Below the pieces are notes generated by a model. That model searched no databases, was not told the origin of the DNA, and worked only from the letters and a program-made list of their open reading frames with translations. Made by a program: the position numbers and the translations under genes. From Acanthaster planci (lineage: Eukaryota > Echinodermata > Asteroidea > Valvatida > Acanthasteridae): 64,000 nucleotides of DNA. Below, one piece after another: positions 37,501 through 48,156 of this stretch; the stretch's first letter is position 1, and each line of letters begins with the position of its first letter. The stretch covers positions 515,081 to 579,080 of the forward strand of contig NW_019091375.1 in NCBI RefSeq assembly GCF_001949145.1. Reading direction: 5' to 3'.

Positions 37501-37595
37501 GCCTTGGTGAACTGCTTCAGAATGTCAGGAAGATCAGGTGGGATGTTGATCTGCTGTGAGCAGTACATAGGAACGTCATCGCCAACTGCCGGCAT
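34532..37595 (-). CDS. ROPN1L: Ropporin-1-like protein (ROPN1L, radial spoke RSP11 type)
   Basis: Four coding exons: 37456-37595, 37077-37200, 35782-35943, 34532-34711, joining in phase; 201 aa. The first exon has QQINIPPDLPDILKQFTKAA and IRTQPNDVLQWS, the RIIa-like (R2D2) dimerisation and docking domain. Later exons carry KTDTGLTPGILSVLNRQ, KLSDLEQKWKDNCLP and CEILTRDPEGGAARIPF, all near-identical in order to vertebrate ROPN1L. In the family it binds A-kinase anchoring proteins of the sperm fibrous sheath and the radial spokes of motile cilia. The protein stops at TYLQYHV, about 25-30 residues before the usual end. A GT at 34534-34535 just before the TGA could be a donor to a further exon, which I could not find. 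The 35.0-35.7 kb part of intron 3 shows nothing recognisable. Confidence 0.92.
36078..36240 (+). mobile_element. tRNA-derived SINE fragment
   Basis: Contains a tRNA B box in GTGGGTTCGAATCCCACC, followed by a non-tRNA body (CTGAGCAAGTTAAGGACTTT, then CACACGTCGGTATAAAGGGG). The A box side is degraded. The body differs from the SINE at 40973-41220, so it is a second SINE family. It lies in ROPN1L intron 2. Confidence 0.55.
36270..36470 (-). repeat. Interspersed repeat, family M copy 2
   Basis: On the - strand: GTGTGCTCCGCGTCAAACGG, then CTATGTGGTGAGTACCAAAA and a purine-rich end with ACATGGCAGCC. Same order of blocks as 7130-7345. It lies in ROPN1L intron 2. Confidence 0.65.
36548..36665. repeat. 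Inverted repeat with about 44-bp arms
   Basis: The left arm (GGTTTGCACAGCTGCCATCT.., 36548-36590) and right arm (TGGAACAGAGG..GCAAGATGGC.., 36622-36665) are reverse complements with about one mismatch in five. The spacer is about 30 bases. Probably a small foldback element; no flanking duplication identified. Confidence 0.7.
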
Positions 37596-38854
37596 GGTGT
37601 CTGATGAACAAAGGTTGATAAGGATTAAAACTGGCTCACTACGCTGAAAAGAAATAATTTGGAAAGAGTTCCATGTACGGACGACACTAATTTTTCCTTA
37701 ACAACCATTAGAAAGTGATAAAATGTCCTAAAAAAGTGAAATTAGGCTTAAACAATTTCGAAGTATTTACTTAGAAAACACTTTTTCCAGACATGCCCCA
37801 TAGGTTTGTCCACAGGGCCTCAAGTGTTGTCCATACATGGAACTCTTTCCAATAATTTTTTCATTTTTTTTAGTTTTTCTCATTTTAATACGCGCAAACC
37901 TGGTCATTGCCCCCCAAAAACCAAAGCCTTTAAAGGCAACCCTGCCTGAACTGCGCTGACAATGCTTCTGGAAATTTGAAATTGTGAGAAAATGTGACTT
38001 TTTTACTGTCTAGGCCTAAGTATAATAAACCAATTGTCAAACAACACCCCAGTTTCCCCCTCATAATTCCCTCCAAAACTCAAACCCTGCTCTCTTTTCA
38101 CAACATCAACCCTACAGTTATTGAGCATTTTGTCACAGTCACCTACCTAGGGGAATCCAAAAGTTAAAATGTAGGTCTCCCGGCCCTTCTGTTACAGAAA
38201 CGGGGTCCCCCAATTCACAACCCTACATGCCCTAAACACACGAATAACGTTAACCCAGCAAAAAAAAATAGCAAAACCAACTTGCAGCAAAATGAATATT
38301 TTACAGTCTATTCAACCTTCATGTCAAACTAATCTTGCGTAAACATCGAAACAATGTGGGTCTAATAAAAATAATGCTACTGTACATTTCCCATCCACTC
38401 ACCTGTTTAAACTAAGGTTTTACTTCACAATTTCCAACTTTTTCGATCGCTACAAAATTGTGTGGCTGGTTGGTAAGGGCAACCACTGCGCATGCTCACG
38501 CCGCTGCTTGATCAGATTAACTATTTCAACATGTAGTTGGCTTTTTTCTAAATTAATACAAATTTGACCGTCGTAACGTTTTTGTATTCCAAACACAGCT
38601 ACTGTTGATGTTGGATTATAAATTTAGATTAAAAATTCTCCAAAGTTTCGAAAAGAGTTTTAAAATGAAGAATAAGTAAGTGGTAGCGATATACACGAAT
38701 TAAGTATTGAAGCAAACTTTGTTGAGCCCTTTCTCATTTCGAGCTATTGAGGGCGTGCTTTATTATTTTCATCGATTCCACGTGCCGGTTGTGTTATCTT
38801 CCTATTTCAGTTGCATAATTATCAATTAGGACCGACTTCGAGAATTAGTTAAAA
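37596..38854. other. Head-to-head interval ROPN1L/THYN1
   Basis: It should contain both promoters. TGCGCATGCTCA at 38487-38498 resembles an NRF1 site. Just beside it, GTTGGTAAGGGCAAC (38469-38483) is a loose RFX X-box-like inverted motif, which would fit a cilium gene. Apart from A/T-rich runs I see nothing else. Confidence 0.4.
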
Positions 38855-41821
38855 ATGCCGCCAAGAAAGAGACAGAAAACAGGTAGATGATCGTCCAATG
38901 GATTGCTTGTTTGTTTGTTTGACTGTGTCTTTTGTGTGTAGTGAATGATATTTAAATGGCGAATTTGAAGGACAAAAAAATCATAAATATTGAAACTTTA
39001 AATTTACTGACTGCCTGTCATAGTGTCATAGTACTGTAGTGTCAGATAGGAATATTCCCTATCTGAAATTTTTACAAATTACTCGACTACAACATATTAA
39101 TGTTTTGGTCGGGATGCAGGGGTAAAGATGGTCTTATTTTCTGGAAAAAAATGTCATCATTTTTTCACATTTTTTCAGGGGAGGTTTCTTGTACTTAGCT
39201 CACTAAAGTAACAATGGTGTATGGTTGACTTTCAAAATTGGTAATTTGCTAGCTCTTTGCCATTTGTTTATTTTGAAATGTTATTTTCTTTGATTAGTAT
39301 GTCAAGAATACCACACAGTGGTATTCCACTGCTGGGCAAACTTTGATGTGCACACTGATCATGTCAGAGATAGGATTTCTTCATAATTTCCTGCCAATTT
39401 CTATGACATGAATTCACCATAATCTGCTTTGTAAAGACTCGGTGTCAAAAGCAGAGATGAAACCGGCTGAGACAAAAGCAAAAGTGGCAACTTCATCCAA
39501 GGGAAGCCCAGCAGGAGGGGGCGTGACCTACACCAGGTGGCTCATGAAATCGGAACCGGAAAGCCGCTTCGAGAAAGGGGTAGATGTCAAAGTACGAGAT
39601 TTTTTCATTTTCTCTTCCAAACTTTCAGCCAATGAATACAAGACTTCTTCCCCCAATTGTAGCATCAGTCCCAATTATCAATTAGCCCAACTATAGTCAA
39701 CAGTGCTGTAGAGAAAACATCTCTACCTGTTCTTCTGGATTTGTGGCTCAAACCTGGCAGAATTGCTTCAGAATATGTCAATTTTACATTTTATCCATTG
39801 CTCTAGCAAAAGCTAGATTCTTCAAGCAAGTGTTGCTGATGTATTGCAATATAATTGGGACCATCCCAACCTTAATGGCTAAATGGAGCTAACAAGATCT
39901 AGGATCTCCAAAGTTCAGCTCGTCCATCAAAGCAAAACCTAATAGCTAAAACAAAACTGAAACTGACAATGTCAGTCAGATTTCTTCGAATACTATCACA
40001 CAGGATACTTTAGAATATAAAAAAAATCTAGCCCCCAAATTTTTGGCGGGTTGTCAATTATTTAACATAGCTTGACAGCATATTCAATCTCTCGCCAAAC
40101 TGTGTGATCTTGCAACACGTTATATCATTCTGTATCAACATTTGAACATGGCCGATTATTTAAAATGTTGGGGTTTTAAAATCAGTTTGTGTCATTTCTG
40201 TTTTGTGGCAGTTTGGCTTGGAGGATCTGAAGAAGGAGCCCAATCAGACAGCATGCTGGGATGGCGTGCGGAACTACCAGGCTCGCAACTTCCTTCGCGA
40301 TCAGATGAAGGTCGGCCATCTTGCCTTCTTCTACCACAGCAACACCAAAGTGCCTGGCATTGCTGGCCTTGTCAAGGTAAATACTGAGAAAATTGCTCTA
40401 ATGCCAAAAGAAATGATGCTATTGGGTTTGTTCATGAACTGACGAGGGCGCTGTGCAGCTTCACAATGTAAGCCAACAAAAGGCATTTTAATGTCACCAG
40501 ATCACGTGCACTTTTTCATTTACTAACTTTTTAATTACAATTTCATACCAAGGAGCCTGGCTGGGGCCATTTCCAAATCTTGGCTCCATTTCAGGTTTAG
40601 CATCGTCTTGATAACACTGAATACGTCACTGGATCCCAAGCACGACTACAAGTCTAAATATAGAAAATATTGACAACCATGGAAGTGCCAGGGCCATTTC
40701 TAGCTGGTAACTACTTCCAAGGAAAGCTTTACAACTCAGTGAAAATCTGTACTTTTTTCTCCCCCTCAGATCACAAAAGAGGGTTACGTGGATCACACCC
40801 AGTTTGACAAGAAAGATCCCCACTTCGACAGGTAACTCTTATTTTATGGAACAAAAGTAAACTTCTTACATTTTTGTAAATTGACAGATTGGTATTTTCC
40901 AGCATGACCTCATTTCAACTTCAACATAAAATGATGCCAGGGGTTGTAACTGGAGGTTATTTTATATTCATTTATTTATTTATATCTGATCATCCAACAG
41001 CGCATTTAGCGCCAAGTACAGGATGAAGTGATAATGAAGGAGACAATGACCAAATGATCAGTTTTAGAGGTGGGAGGAAAACCTAGCATAAATATTCCAG
41101 AGAAACCCTGAGAGTCAGGCCAGGACTGAAAACTCAATCCACATGCTGACCTAGGTGGGATTCGAACCCAGGTCACAGAAGTGGAAGGGCAGGAAAGAGC
41201 CACTACACCAACACGACGCCTCTACATCCCTTGAAAAGGAATGTACATTTTCATGTTCTATATTGGCAATTACTGTCACTTCACTTGATGTTAAATTCTG
41301 TTGATTTAACCTCATACTTTCCACTGTTTTAATTTCTGTATTTTCAGCTGGGCTTGTTTTCCTGTAATTATTTCGTTTCTAGTTACATATCATTTCTTTC
41401 CATTTTCTTCTCCATTTCTGACATCTGAAGTTCAAGTCCGAAGGACAACCCGCGCTGGTACATGGTAGACGTGACATACGTCAGGGACACCAAGCGCTTC
41501 ATCTCGTTAGCTGAACTCAAAGCTCTCTACCAGAAGCACGCCACGAGCGGGGGACCGCTGAAGAACCTTGCTCTCTTCACGCGAGCAAGGCTGTCCGTGC
41601 AGCCAGTAACCGAAGGTAAAAACTACCAGATTTAAACCCTGAATCAAAGCTAAAAATCTAATCTTGCTAATAGCAAATTCATCCGCTTAGCAAATTGGTC
41701 ATTGTGGCTGGTAACATGTTTCCGTTAAGCAGATATTTCCATACTTAGCCGATTATTGGCTCTTTCTTTTCCAGAGGAGTTTGACTTTATCTTGGAACTT
41801 GAAGACAAGCCTGCTCCGTGA
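38855..41821 (+). CDS. THYN1: Thymocyte nuclear protein 1 (EVE domain)
   Basis: Six coding exons: 38855-38882, 39437-39591, 40212-40376, 40770-40831, 41431-41615, 41775-41821, phases joining; 213 aa (human 225). The start is MPPRKRQK, a basic nuclear-signal-like segment, in a very short first exon. The EVE domain follows: RWLMKSEPESR, WDGVRNYQARNFLRDQMKVG, FYHSNTKVPGIAGLVKI, DNPRWYMVDV, ending PVTEEEFDFILELED. EVE domains are related to YTH and PUA folds and are thought to read modified cytosine in DNA or RNA. This gene is highly conserved in animals. Intron 4 carries a full-length SINE on the opposite strand. The AATAAA at 41906 lies 85 bases past the stop. Confidence 0.96.
40973..41220 (-). 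mobile_element. tRNA-derived SINE, full length
   Basis: On the - strand: A box-like GTGTTGGTGTAGTGGCTC at the head, B box in GGGTTCGAATCCCACC, a body of about 150 bases, the conserved 3' block CCTGTACTTGGCGC..GCGCTGTTGGATGATCAGAT, and a tail of ATAAATAAATAA. This is the layout of a Pol III SINE with a 3' part taken from a partner LINE. It lies in THYN1 intron 4. A truncated relative is at 30386-30500. Confidence 0.85.
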
Positions 41822-41905
41822 GAACCCACTCAAGAAAGCACTAAAGAGATTACCAGCAGTCAAGTTGTAATTCATTTCAATCATGTATTTTTGTACTAAT
41901 CAGAT

Positions 41906-41911
41906 AATAAA
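41906..41911 (+). promoter_or_regulatory. Poly(A) signal of THYN1
   Basis: AATAAA 85 bases after the stop codon, in a typical place, followed by T-rich DNA (GAGTTTTTCATTCTTTCTT). Confidence 0.7.
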
Positions 41912-42004
41912 AGAGTTTTTCATTCTTTCTTATCAAACCAAATCAAACTTGTAAGTTGTTTCATTTACAAAACTTTAAAAGAAATCTCAGTACCCATTTG
42001 TTTC

Positions 42005-42010
42005 TTTATT
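42005..42010 (-). promoter_or_regulatory. Candidate poly(A) signal of TBC1D7
   Basis: TTTATT on the + strand reads AATAAA on the - strand, about 280 bases beyond the candidate last exon of TBC1D7 and only about 95 bases from the THYN1 signal. Confidence 0.5.
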
Positions 42011-42292
42011 TAGAATAAAACTCAAGAAACTCAAGGGATTTTTCATTGCACAACTCATAGATGTAAAGACCAATATACACAAAATTGACTTCAAAATTAA
42101 AAAATCCTTGCTTGCCAACGCTCCCTGCAACCACGCTACAAAATCAACCTCACAGGGTGTACAGAGGCAAATTAACGTCTGACTTTGCTTACTTACTGAG
42201 TGAACTGTGAAAGACCATTTCACTACAAGACGATGTGCTGAACGCACAACGAGCAAAGGGCAGACTTGGAAATAAAATTACACATCTTCGAT

Positions 42293-42442
42293 TCAAGACA
42301 ACATCTTTTTAGAGTCAGTTTTATGGTACAAAAGCGAGAAGCGAGAAGGAAATCCATAGTCTGGCGTCTCAAATTGGAAGCTTTCCAGTGCATTATGATG
42401 CATCTGGTGTGGTCTGGTACCCTTCACCCACAGCATCTTAAC
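42293..42442 (-). CDS. Doubtful terminal exon of TBC1D7
   Basis: An open stretch after a CCTAG acceptor in the phase needed by exon 6. It reads VKMLWVKGTRPHQ at the start and ends at TGA after about 49 residues. Only a weak likeness to the vertebrate end (a helix finishing in LWHKHCGTP) is visible, and part of the expected helix is missing. A poly(A)-like signal follows at 42005-42010. Another exon could replace it. Confidence 0.3.
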   Translation of the reverse strand, partial: VKMLWVKGTRPHQMHHNALESFQFETPDYGFPSRFSLLYHKTDSKKMLS

Positions 42443-42715
42443 CTAGGCTGCATTCTCTGCCACAAGCTCCATGTTAGCCACGCCCACTACTGAGCACCCT
42501 CCGTCGCTTGACTCGCCATTAGTCTGGTGCCTTTCTCTTATTGCATTACAATGCATCTGGCTTGGTCTGGTTCCCACTGCTCTCCCATCTTTCAATTGCC
42601 TCATTTACCAACATTTCAGCACTATCAGGTGGCACCTACAACAATTACATAAGGACAAAAGAAATATTATCACGGGTAAATTTTGCCACCTAGGCCAAGG
42701 GGGCTCTGAATAAAC

Positions 42716-42925
42716 CAGGTTTTGAAAAAAGGGCAAAGGTATACATACCTGCACCTAAAGCCACAGCCAGGATTTGAGAAAAGGCAAAGGGGTTTCACCA
42801 AAAGTCACTTAACATGGATTTTAAAATGGACTTTTCAGGCTGCATCCGTACCAGGTTTTGAGAAAAGGCCATGGAAGGTGACGCCACAAGGCAGCCAGGT
42901 TTTGCCAAAAGGCAATGTGCTTACC
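42716..42925. repeat. Degenerate tandem repeat, CCAGGTTTTGAGAAAAGGC
   Basis: Four versions of CCAGGTTTTGAGAAAAGGC begin near 42716, 42770, 42851 and 42897, at irregular spacing. The last one directly abuts the donor of TBC1D7 exon 6. Confidence 0.75.
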
Positions 42926-45900
42926 TTGAGCAGAAACTTTAGGATTGCATCATACTTGGCCATGCCCAAGAGCTGCCTCCGATAAGTTAGAACAAAAACC
43001 TGAGCAACATAGGCCGTGATGTAGACGGCACCTCCAAGCAAACGATCCCACACCCTGTGCAAGGTCAAAGGATGACAGTGAAGCAGTCGAGCCCGTCGCA
43101 AGTTGTCTTGTCTTGAGCCAGGTCACAGGCTTTTTGAATGATCTGTGACTTAAAGCATTCACCCACTACATGTACCTGGGACTGGTCTCGTACAAGAACT
43201 CAAAACTCAGAAACTATTGGCAGGATATTCAGAGTTTGGTCATTCAACTTTTACCCCTACTGCCCACTGACAAGTTATGCCCCGCCCCCTTCTTTGCCTC
43301 ATGATCACCTGTACTCGTAGTATGACTCGCAACTTGTGACAACATTTCTCAACATCTACTCGCTCAGAAAACTCTCTGAACACCGAGCAAGATGCAAACT
43401 CACAACCGACTGCTATATCCTGGCCAGATAAACTATTTCCAATGACGTGTGAACGTGACGATGGAATGCTAGCGTTCCTTGGGAACGGTCCAACGGAATG
43501 CAAATATATCCAACCTTTGAGACACTCCCTAAAACAACTTGTAAAAACTAAACTAGGCTTCTACTTCATACCTGGCAATGTCAATTGAAACAACTTTGTT
43601 TAAACTAGTCAATTTAACACTGAGTTTGTGTCAAGACCATAGCATAAAAGGAGTTGTAAGAAGATTTTTCTACCAACCTACGGGGATGATTTGACCGGAT
43701 GTTCACAGAACCCACCCGTTTCTCCCTTTGGCCTGACAAACACAGATGACATTTCTTACCTCCCAAGAGGTCCAGATGGGATTACCCCTGCAAAGATACC
43801 TCCAAACCAAGCCTTGTAGACGGGTCCCATGCGGCTCAGCGTTCCGGTGCTCTCCAGGTGTCGTATCAACTGGGGGTCATCTTTCTGGAGTTGGGTAACA
43901 AATCGCTGCGACTGGGGAGGAGATAGTCAGACAGTCAGAGCCCTCAAGCCAACATAAAAATGGAGAAATAAAGTTTCATCCCAATGGAATAGAAAAAAAA
44001 TTTCATCCACATGGAACATTCCTTGAGCTACAGGAACCTCATGAAATTCTAGCCTGTTGGACTCTAAACTTTCATTACTTGCATAAAAAAGCAAGTCTAT
44101 TCCAAGCCATTTGGCTCATATTTATCTCTGCCATGAAATGACTGAAAAAATATTTCTTTTACATCTGTAGGGGAAGCCAGTCCATTGCAGGTTGCTTCAA
44201 AATTAATGTCGGAATCCATTTATACTCTTGTGTGGCAAGAGAGCTGTTTTTGGAGAGAGTTGCGACATTAGCGTCTCAATTGATGGAACCAAATGGTGGA
44301 TTATGCATCGGTGCACACGGACAATAACTGTACGCTGTACTTCACACATAATGGGCCTGTTTGTTTTGCCCGGATTTGGATCTCGATCAGTGATCATGTC
44401 ACTGGTTCGGGTTTTGGCGTCAGTGAATCAACGTTGGGTCACTGATCACGATCAGTGATCCCATTGCTGGTTCGCTCCATCCATTAGGTGGGTTTTGATG
44501 TCAGTGATCCAACGACGGGTCACTGATAGCGATCCAGATGCGTGAAACAAACTGGGGCCAATTTTGTAGAGCTGCTTAAGCACAGAGTTTGCTTAAGGAT
44601 GAAAAATCCTTGCTTAATAAACAAAGCTTACCAGCTCAAACTCCACGTGACTGTCCTCTTAACCAAAGGACAGGTAAATACCATTCCAAAACAATAAACA
44701 TCACAAGAAATTTGGGCTGGTAACTTGATTTGTCAAGCAAGGGTTTTCATGCTTAAACAAATTTTTGTTTAAGCAGCGCAATGAAATTGGCACCTGGCCA
44801 ATTGAACAGCCATTTTGGTTCATAAGTCTGAAGTTGTCAGGCACTACTCTCTCTTTACACACAACTGTGAGAGGAGAGAGGCAAGTTGAGGTATAGTGGC
44901 TTGCCCAAGGACACAATCTGTGGCTTACAGCTGGATGTGAACCCCGACCCACTGACAATAAGCACTGAACCCAGTCCACTATCGTTCAACCATCGTTTAG
45001 CCATCTCGGGAAGGTGAAGTTCTGCAAGTAAGCAATACTCTAACGATGAAATTGTAAGGTGGAACACTTCTAGCAAACGGCAGTGCATGCAATCTTGAAT
45101 CACTCCCATCTCAATTTGGAAAGGACAGAAAATGCCCGAGACAACCCTGAGGCAGTGTCGTTTCTTACCAACTGCAATATGAAATCTTTCTCAATCAACT
45201 GGCGTCGGATTTTGACGGCGATCCAGTAAGCGTCGACTTCATCGTCAAAGATGTCTGTGGCAGTCTCAGCCAAGGAGACAAACGATTCCTCCTCCAGACA
45301 CTGAAAGCAGAAGGAAGATGAGAATTCAAAAAAATGGCAAAGAAACTGAGCCCAGTTTACTTTCTCGAGGAAAAACATTCTTGTTTCAAAATACCATTTT
45401 GAATATTAAATTCTGAAGTGGCAAGTTTCTTATTCAAATTCTTGATACCTCGATATTCAACTGATCATCTTCCAATGGCAATCTTCTCTCTTCAAGGAGG
45501 AACATCTTGAGAAATTCGTTGCTCAACGGAGTCCCATCATCAACTAGTCCCATGACCCTCAGAGCACCGCGGAGGTCGTTGCACTGTTCCCGTCGCTGCT
45601 GCATGACAAAGTCGTGCGTGGTCGGATGGGGCGGAACAATACCTTCACAGAAATGTAAACAGTAAACAAATAAACATTGCTGGCGCAGCTAAAGAGAAGA
45701 CCTCCCTTTTTCCTACCCTCAAAAATTTTTTAATGGCAAAGATGGTTTCACATTTCACCATAAATCAACAATTCTTTGCATAACGTTGAAGCTTCGGTTT
45801 GTAACACGTCATACAAGGCTTTGTCTTTGGTAGCAATCTTGCAGAAGGGTGAATTTGAAAGAAGACGGTGATGGACTGTTGGTAGCAAAATCAACATGGA

Positions 45901-46971
45901 TTGGCAAATCAAGCCATAAAGTACCACATCCATACATCCTACGGACATTTATAAATATAATTACAGAAGTACATGGCTTCATGATGTGACAACTGTGAAT
46001 CCATCAGACAGCATTATCGGGAGGGGGTCATTTTCTCTGTGTTCCAGCTTACCGAGGATGACCTTCCACACGAGCGGTCTGAACATCGCTGGTAGTGGAA
46101 AACGAAGACAAAACATAGACAGCTTCCCGACATCTGCCCAAAAAAGACAGCAAACCTTCAACCCTAAGAACTGACAAAGGTTGACAGAATGGACTTGATA
46201 ACCCTGCACGTATGTAATCCGAGTACCTATGGTATTCTGTGACCCCCTTCGACATTTGGGCATGATCAGCGAGTATGGGCTGGCCATGTCCAAATGTTTC
46301 AAGAGGCAATACACAGCATGCCGGTAAAACCTCCGTTAGTCAGACTCGTAATCATGGAATGACTGACAATGCAACAGGACCTTGCAAATTCTCAAAAAAA
46401 ATATGGCTACATGTTACCAACAAAACTGATTAAATGAGGACCAAGGAGTGGACACTGGACAGGAGCGTTTCTTGTTAACTGAGTGAGTTACTTAGAGTAA
46501 CTTAGTGGAATGCCCTCCCCGGAAGCACCTTATTGTCAACCCCCAGAACTGTGGGGTCCAACGTCTGACCCGCTCCCACGAGTGGGGCGGACGTCGGACC
46601 CCACAGTTCTGGGGGGGACTTATTGTCACCATGAGGTGTTTAAAGGTGGAGCTGGAGCAACCCATCCTATAAACTTCATGGTTTTCTTTTCACTTACACC
46701 AAGGGGCGAGGAAAACACACTTACACACCGGCTTACTCTTGCTGCACAGAGCTGCACAGACATTGCCCATCAAGTTTCCTTAGCATTACAATTACATCCA
46801 GACTTACAGACCTTGCTGAGCACAGTGTATTCATGACATTGAAGAAGTAGTCGAGTTTTACTCACCCAAAGGGTCATCTTTCAGAAGAATCTGAAGAGAT
46901 TTCTTCTCTTCCACCCCTCGAAATCCAACCTTCTCGTAGTAATGCGACCTAAAATTCCTACCGTCTGCCAT
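42925..46971 (-). CDS. TBC1D7: TBC1 domain family member 7 (TSC complex subunit)
   Basis: Six secure coding exons: 46866-46971, 46053-46133, 45449-45642, 45169-45300, 43760-43911, 42925-43054, all joining in phase; 265 aa before the last exon (human 293 in all). Identity rests on [20 protein letters not shown] at the start, [19 protein letters not shown], a divergent middle ([17 protein letters not shown]), [28 protein letters not shown] and [20 protein letters not shown]. In the family TBC1D7 binds the TSC1 coiled coil and stabilises the TSC1-TSC2 complex, which restrains mTORC1 through Rheb. The first exon begins MADGRNFRS, slightly shorter than in vertebrates. The terminal exon is not settled; see 42293-42442. 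Introns carry several repeats. Confidence 0.93.
44395..44530 (+). repeat. Tandem duplication with GATCAGTGATC palindromes
   Basis: Two units of about 60-75 bases each begin GATCAGTGATC and end CAACG-GGGTCACTGAT, with GGGTTTTGGCGTCAGTGA or GGGTTTTGATGTCAGTGA in between. It lies in TBC1D7 intron 4. Confidence 0.8.
44555..44802. mobile_element. Foldback/MITE-like element, GGCCAATTTTGTAGAGCTGC ends
   Basis: The left end reads GGCCAATTTTGTAGAGCTGC then TTAAGCAC. The right end reads TTTAAGCAGCGCAATGAAAT then TGGCACCTGGCC, its rough reverse complement. Further TTGCTTAAG and CTTAAACAA words nest inside. I recall similar words as an abundant echinoderm repeat, which supports the host guess. Confidence 0.65.
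46529..46628. mobile_element. 80-bp palindromic element flanked by 10-bp direct repeats
   Basis: CTTATTGTCA occurs at 46529-46538 and again at 46619-46628. Between them lies a long hairpin: one arm begins ACCCCCAGAACTGTGGGGTC, the other ends GACCCCACAGTTCTGGGGG. The layout is that of a very short transposon copy with its target-site duplication. Confidence 0.8.
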
Positions 46972-47320
46972 TGGGCTTCAATTTTCACTCATTCCTTGGG
47001 CAGTAGTATTGTCGTTTGTTCAGTTCAAACATGGAGGTAAAAAAAGACCATGGACTGAAGCGGCCTTCCCTGCAAAGAGCAAGTTAAAACTTCACACAAT
47101 CATGACGACAGCGCAGGCATATGAACACAACTAGTATTTGAAGGCGATGTAAAGCAGGCCTGCCAGGCTGAGGTGTGACATTATTTACAATTACAAAGGT
47201 TCTTAACTATGGTCAGGTAAACTGTTCCATGTGTTGAAGACGTTCTCTAGCTCTACCTAAGGCTGATTTCCTCCCCCTTAAATATAACCTCGGTGACTTG
47301 CGGTGTCCTCAACTTCAAGC

Positions 47321-47467
47321 ATGGCGGAAAAAGGAACAGTTTGTGTTTATGTCAATCATATTTTCAGTGCATTAATGACGGAAACGTTCACCGTCGACGT
47401 CGCGTTTGGCAGCTTCATCAAAACTGGCATTAATTGGCCTGTTGGTGGCGCGCTTCATGAACACTAA
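47321..47467 (+). CDS. Small open frame opposite TBC1D7 start (48 aa)
   Basis: ATGGCGGAAAAAGGAACAG in a good start context (AAGCATGG) opens a 48-residue frame 350 bases upstream of TBC1D7, on the opposite strand. No domain is seen. It could be the first exon of a divergent transcript or chance. Confidence 0.15.
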   Translation: MAEKGTVCVYVNHIFSALMTETFTVDVAFGSFIKTGINWPVGGALHEH

Positions 47468-47842
47468 TAACATGCATAATGTGACAATCTATTTGAAAAC
47501 TGCGACAGTAAATAACCACTCTGTGTATCGAATGGAATGTCTGCGGTAAAACTTAGACTGTCGCCCTCTTGTATGGTTTATTTTCCGTGAAAACATCATC
47601 ATTAACTCTGCGTACAAAACATGTGGCATATGGGTCATTCTAATATAAATTTGGGGGTCCATTTTCTTTTCCGGCCCACGCATGAAGGAAGGAATGGCCC
47701 CTTTTTTCTGGCGTATGATTTTTTAACTCTAGAAAAGATTCCACAGATTAATTCCAAAGAAAAGATTAATTTCCAAGTGTGATTTAGTAATTCAAATAAT
47801 TACTTAAACTAGTGTTAAACGGAATGATCCATATAATAAGAG

Positions 47843-48156
47843 CAGTGGCGAAGCGAGGATTTTACGGGGGGGGTCCCAAGGAGCACCAGCATCTTGGGGG
47901 CACCAGCTTTCAGTGATGTGGTACTTTGGGGGGAAAGCTTTGGCCATGCCCGAAACGGGCTTCCAGAGCTACGCCTAGGTCTATTGTCTATACGTCTCCA
48001 TGCATTTCTAATGAAGCGAAGACTAGACCCAGCTCTAGACAACAGATTCGCATGCAGCCTTCTATTAGCCTTGTTCAATATCCATTCATACTTGGGGGGG
48101 GGGCCACTGGGAATTTGTGGGGGCGTACCCCATGCCCCCCCCCGGCTACGCCACCG
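47843..48156. mobile_element. Non-autonomous DNA element, CAGNGGCG ends (copy 2)
   Basis: Starts CAGTGGCGAAGCGAGGATTT with a G-run and ends CCCCCCCGGCTACGCCACCG. The ends are inverted copies of the common GGCGTAGCC type. About 314 bases; the centre has no coding capacity I can identify. Confidence 0.65.
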
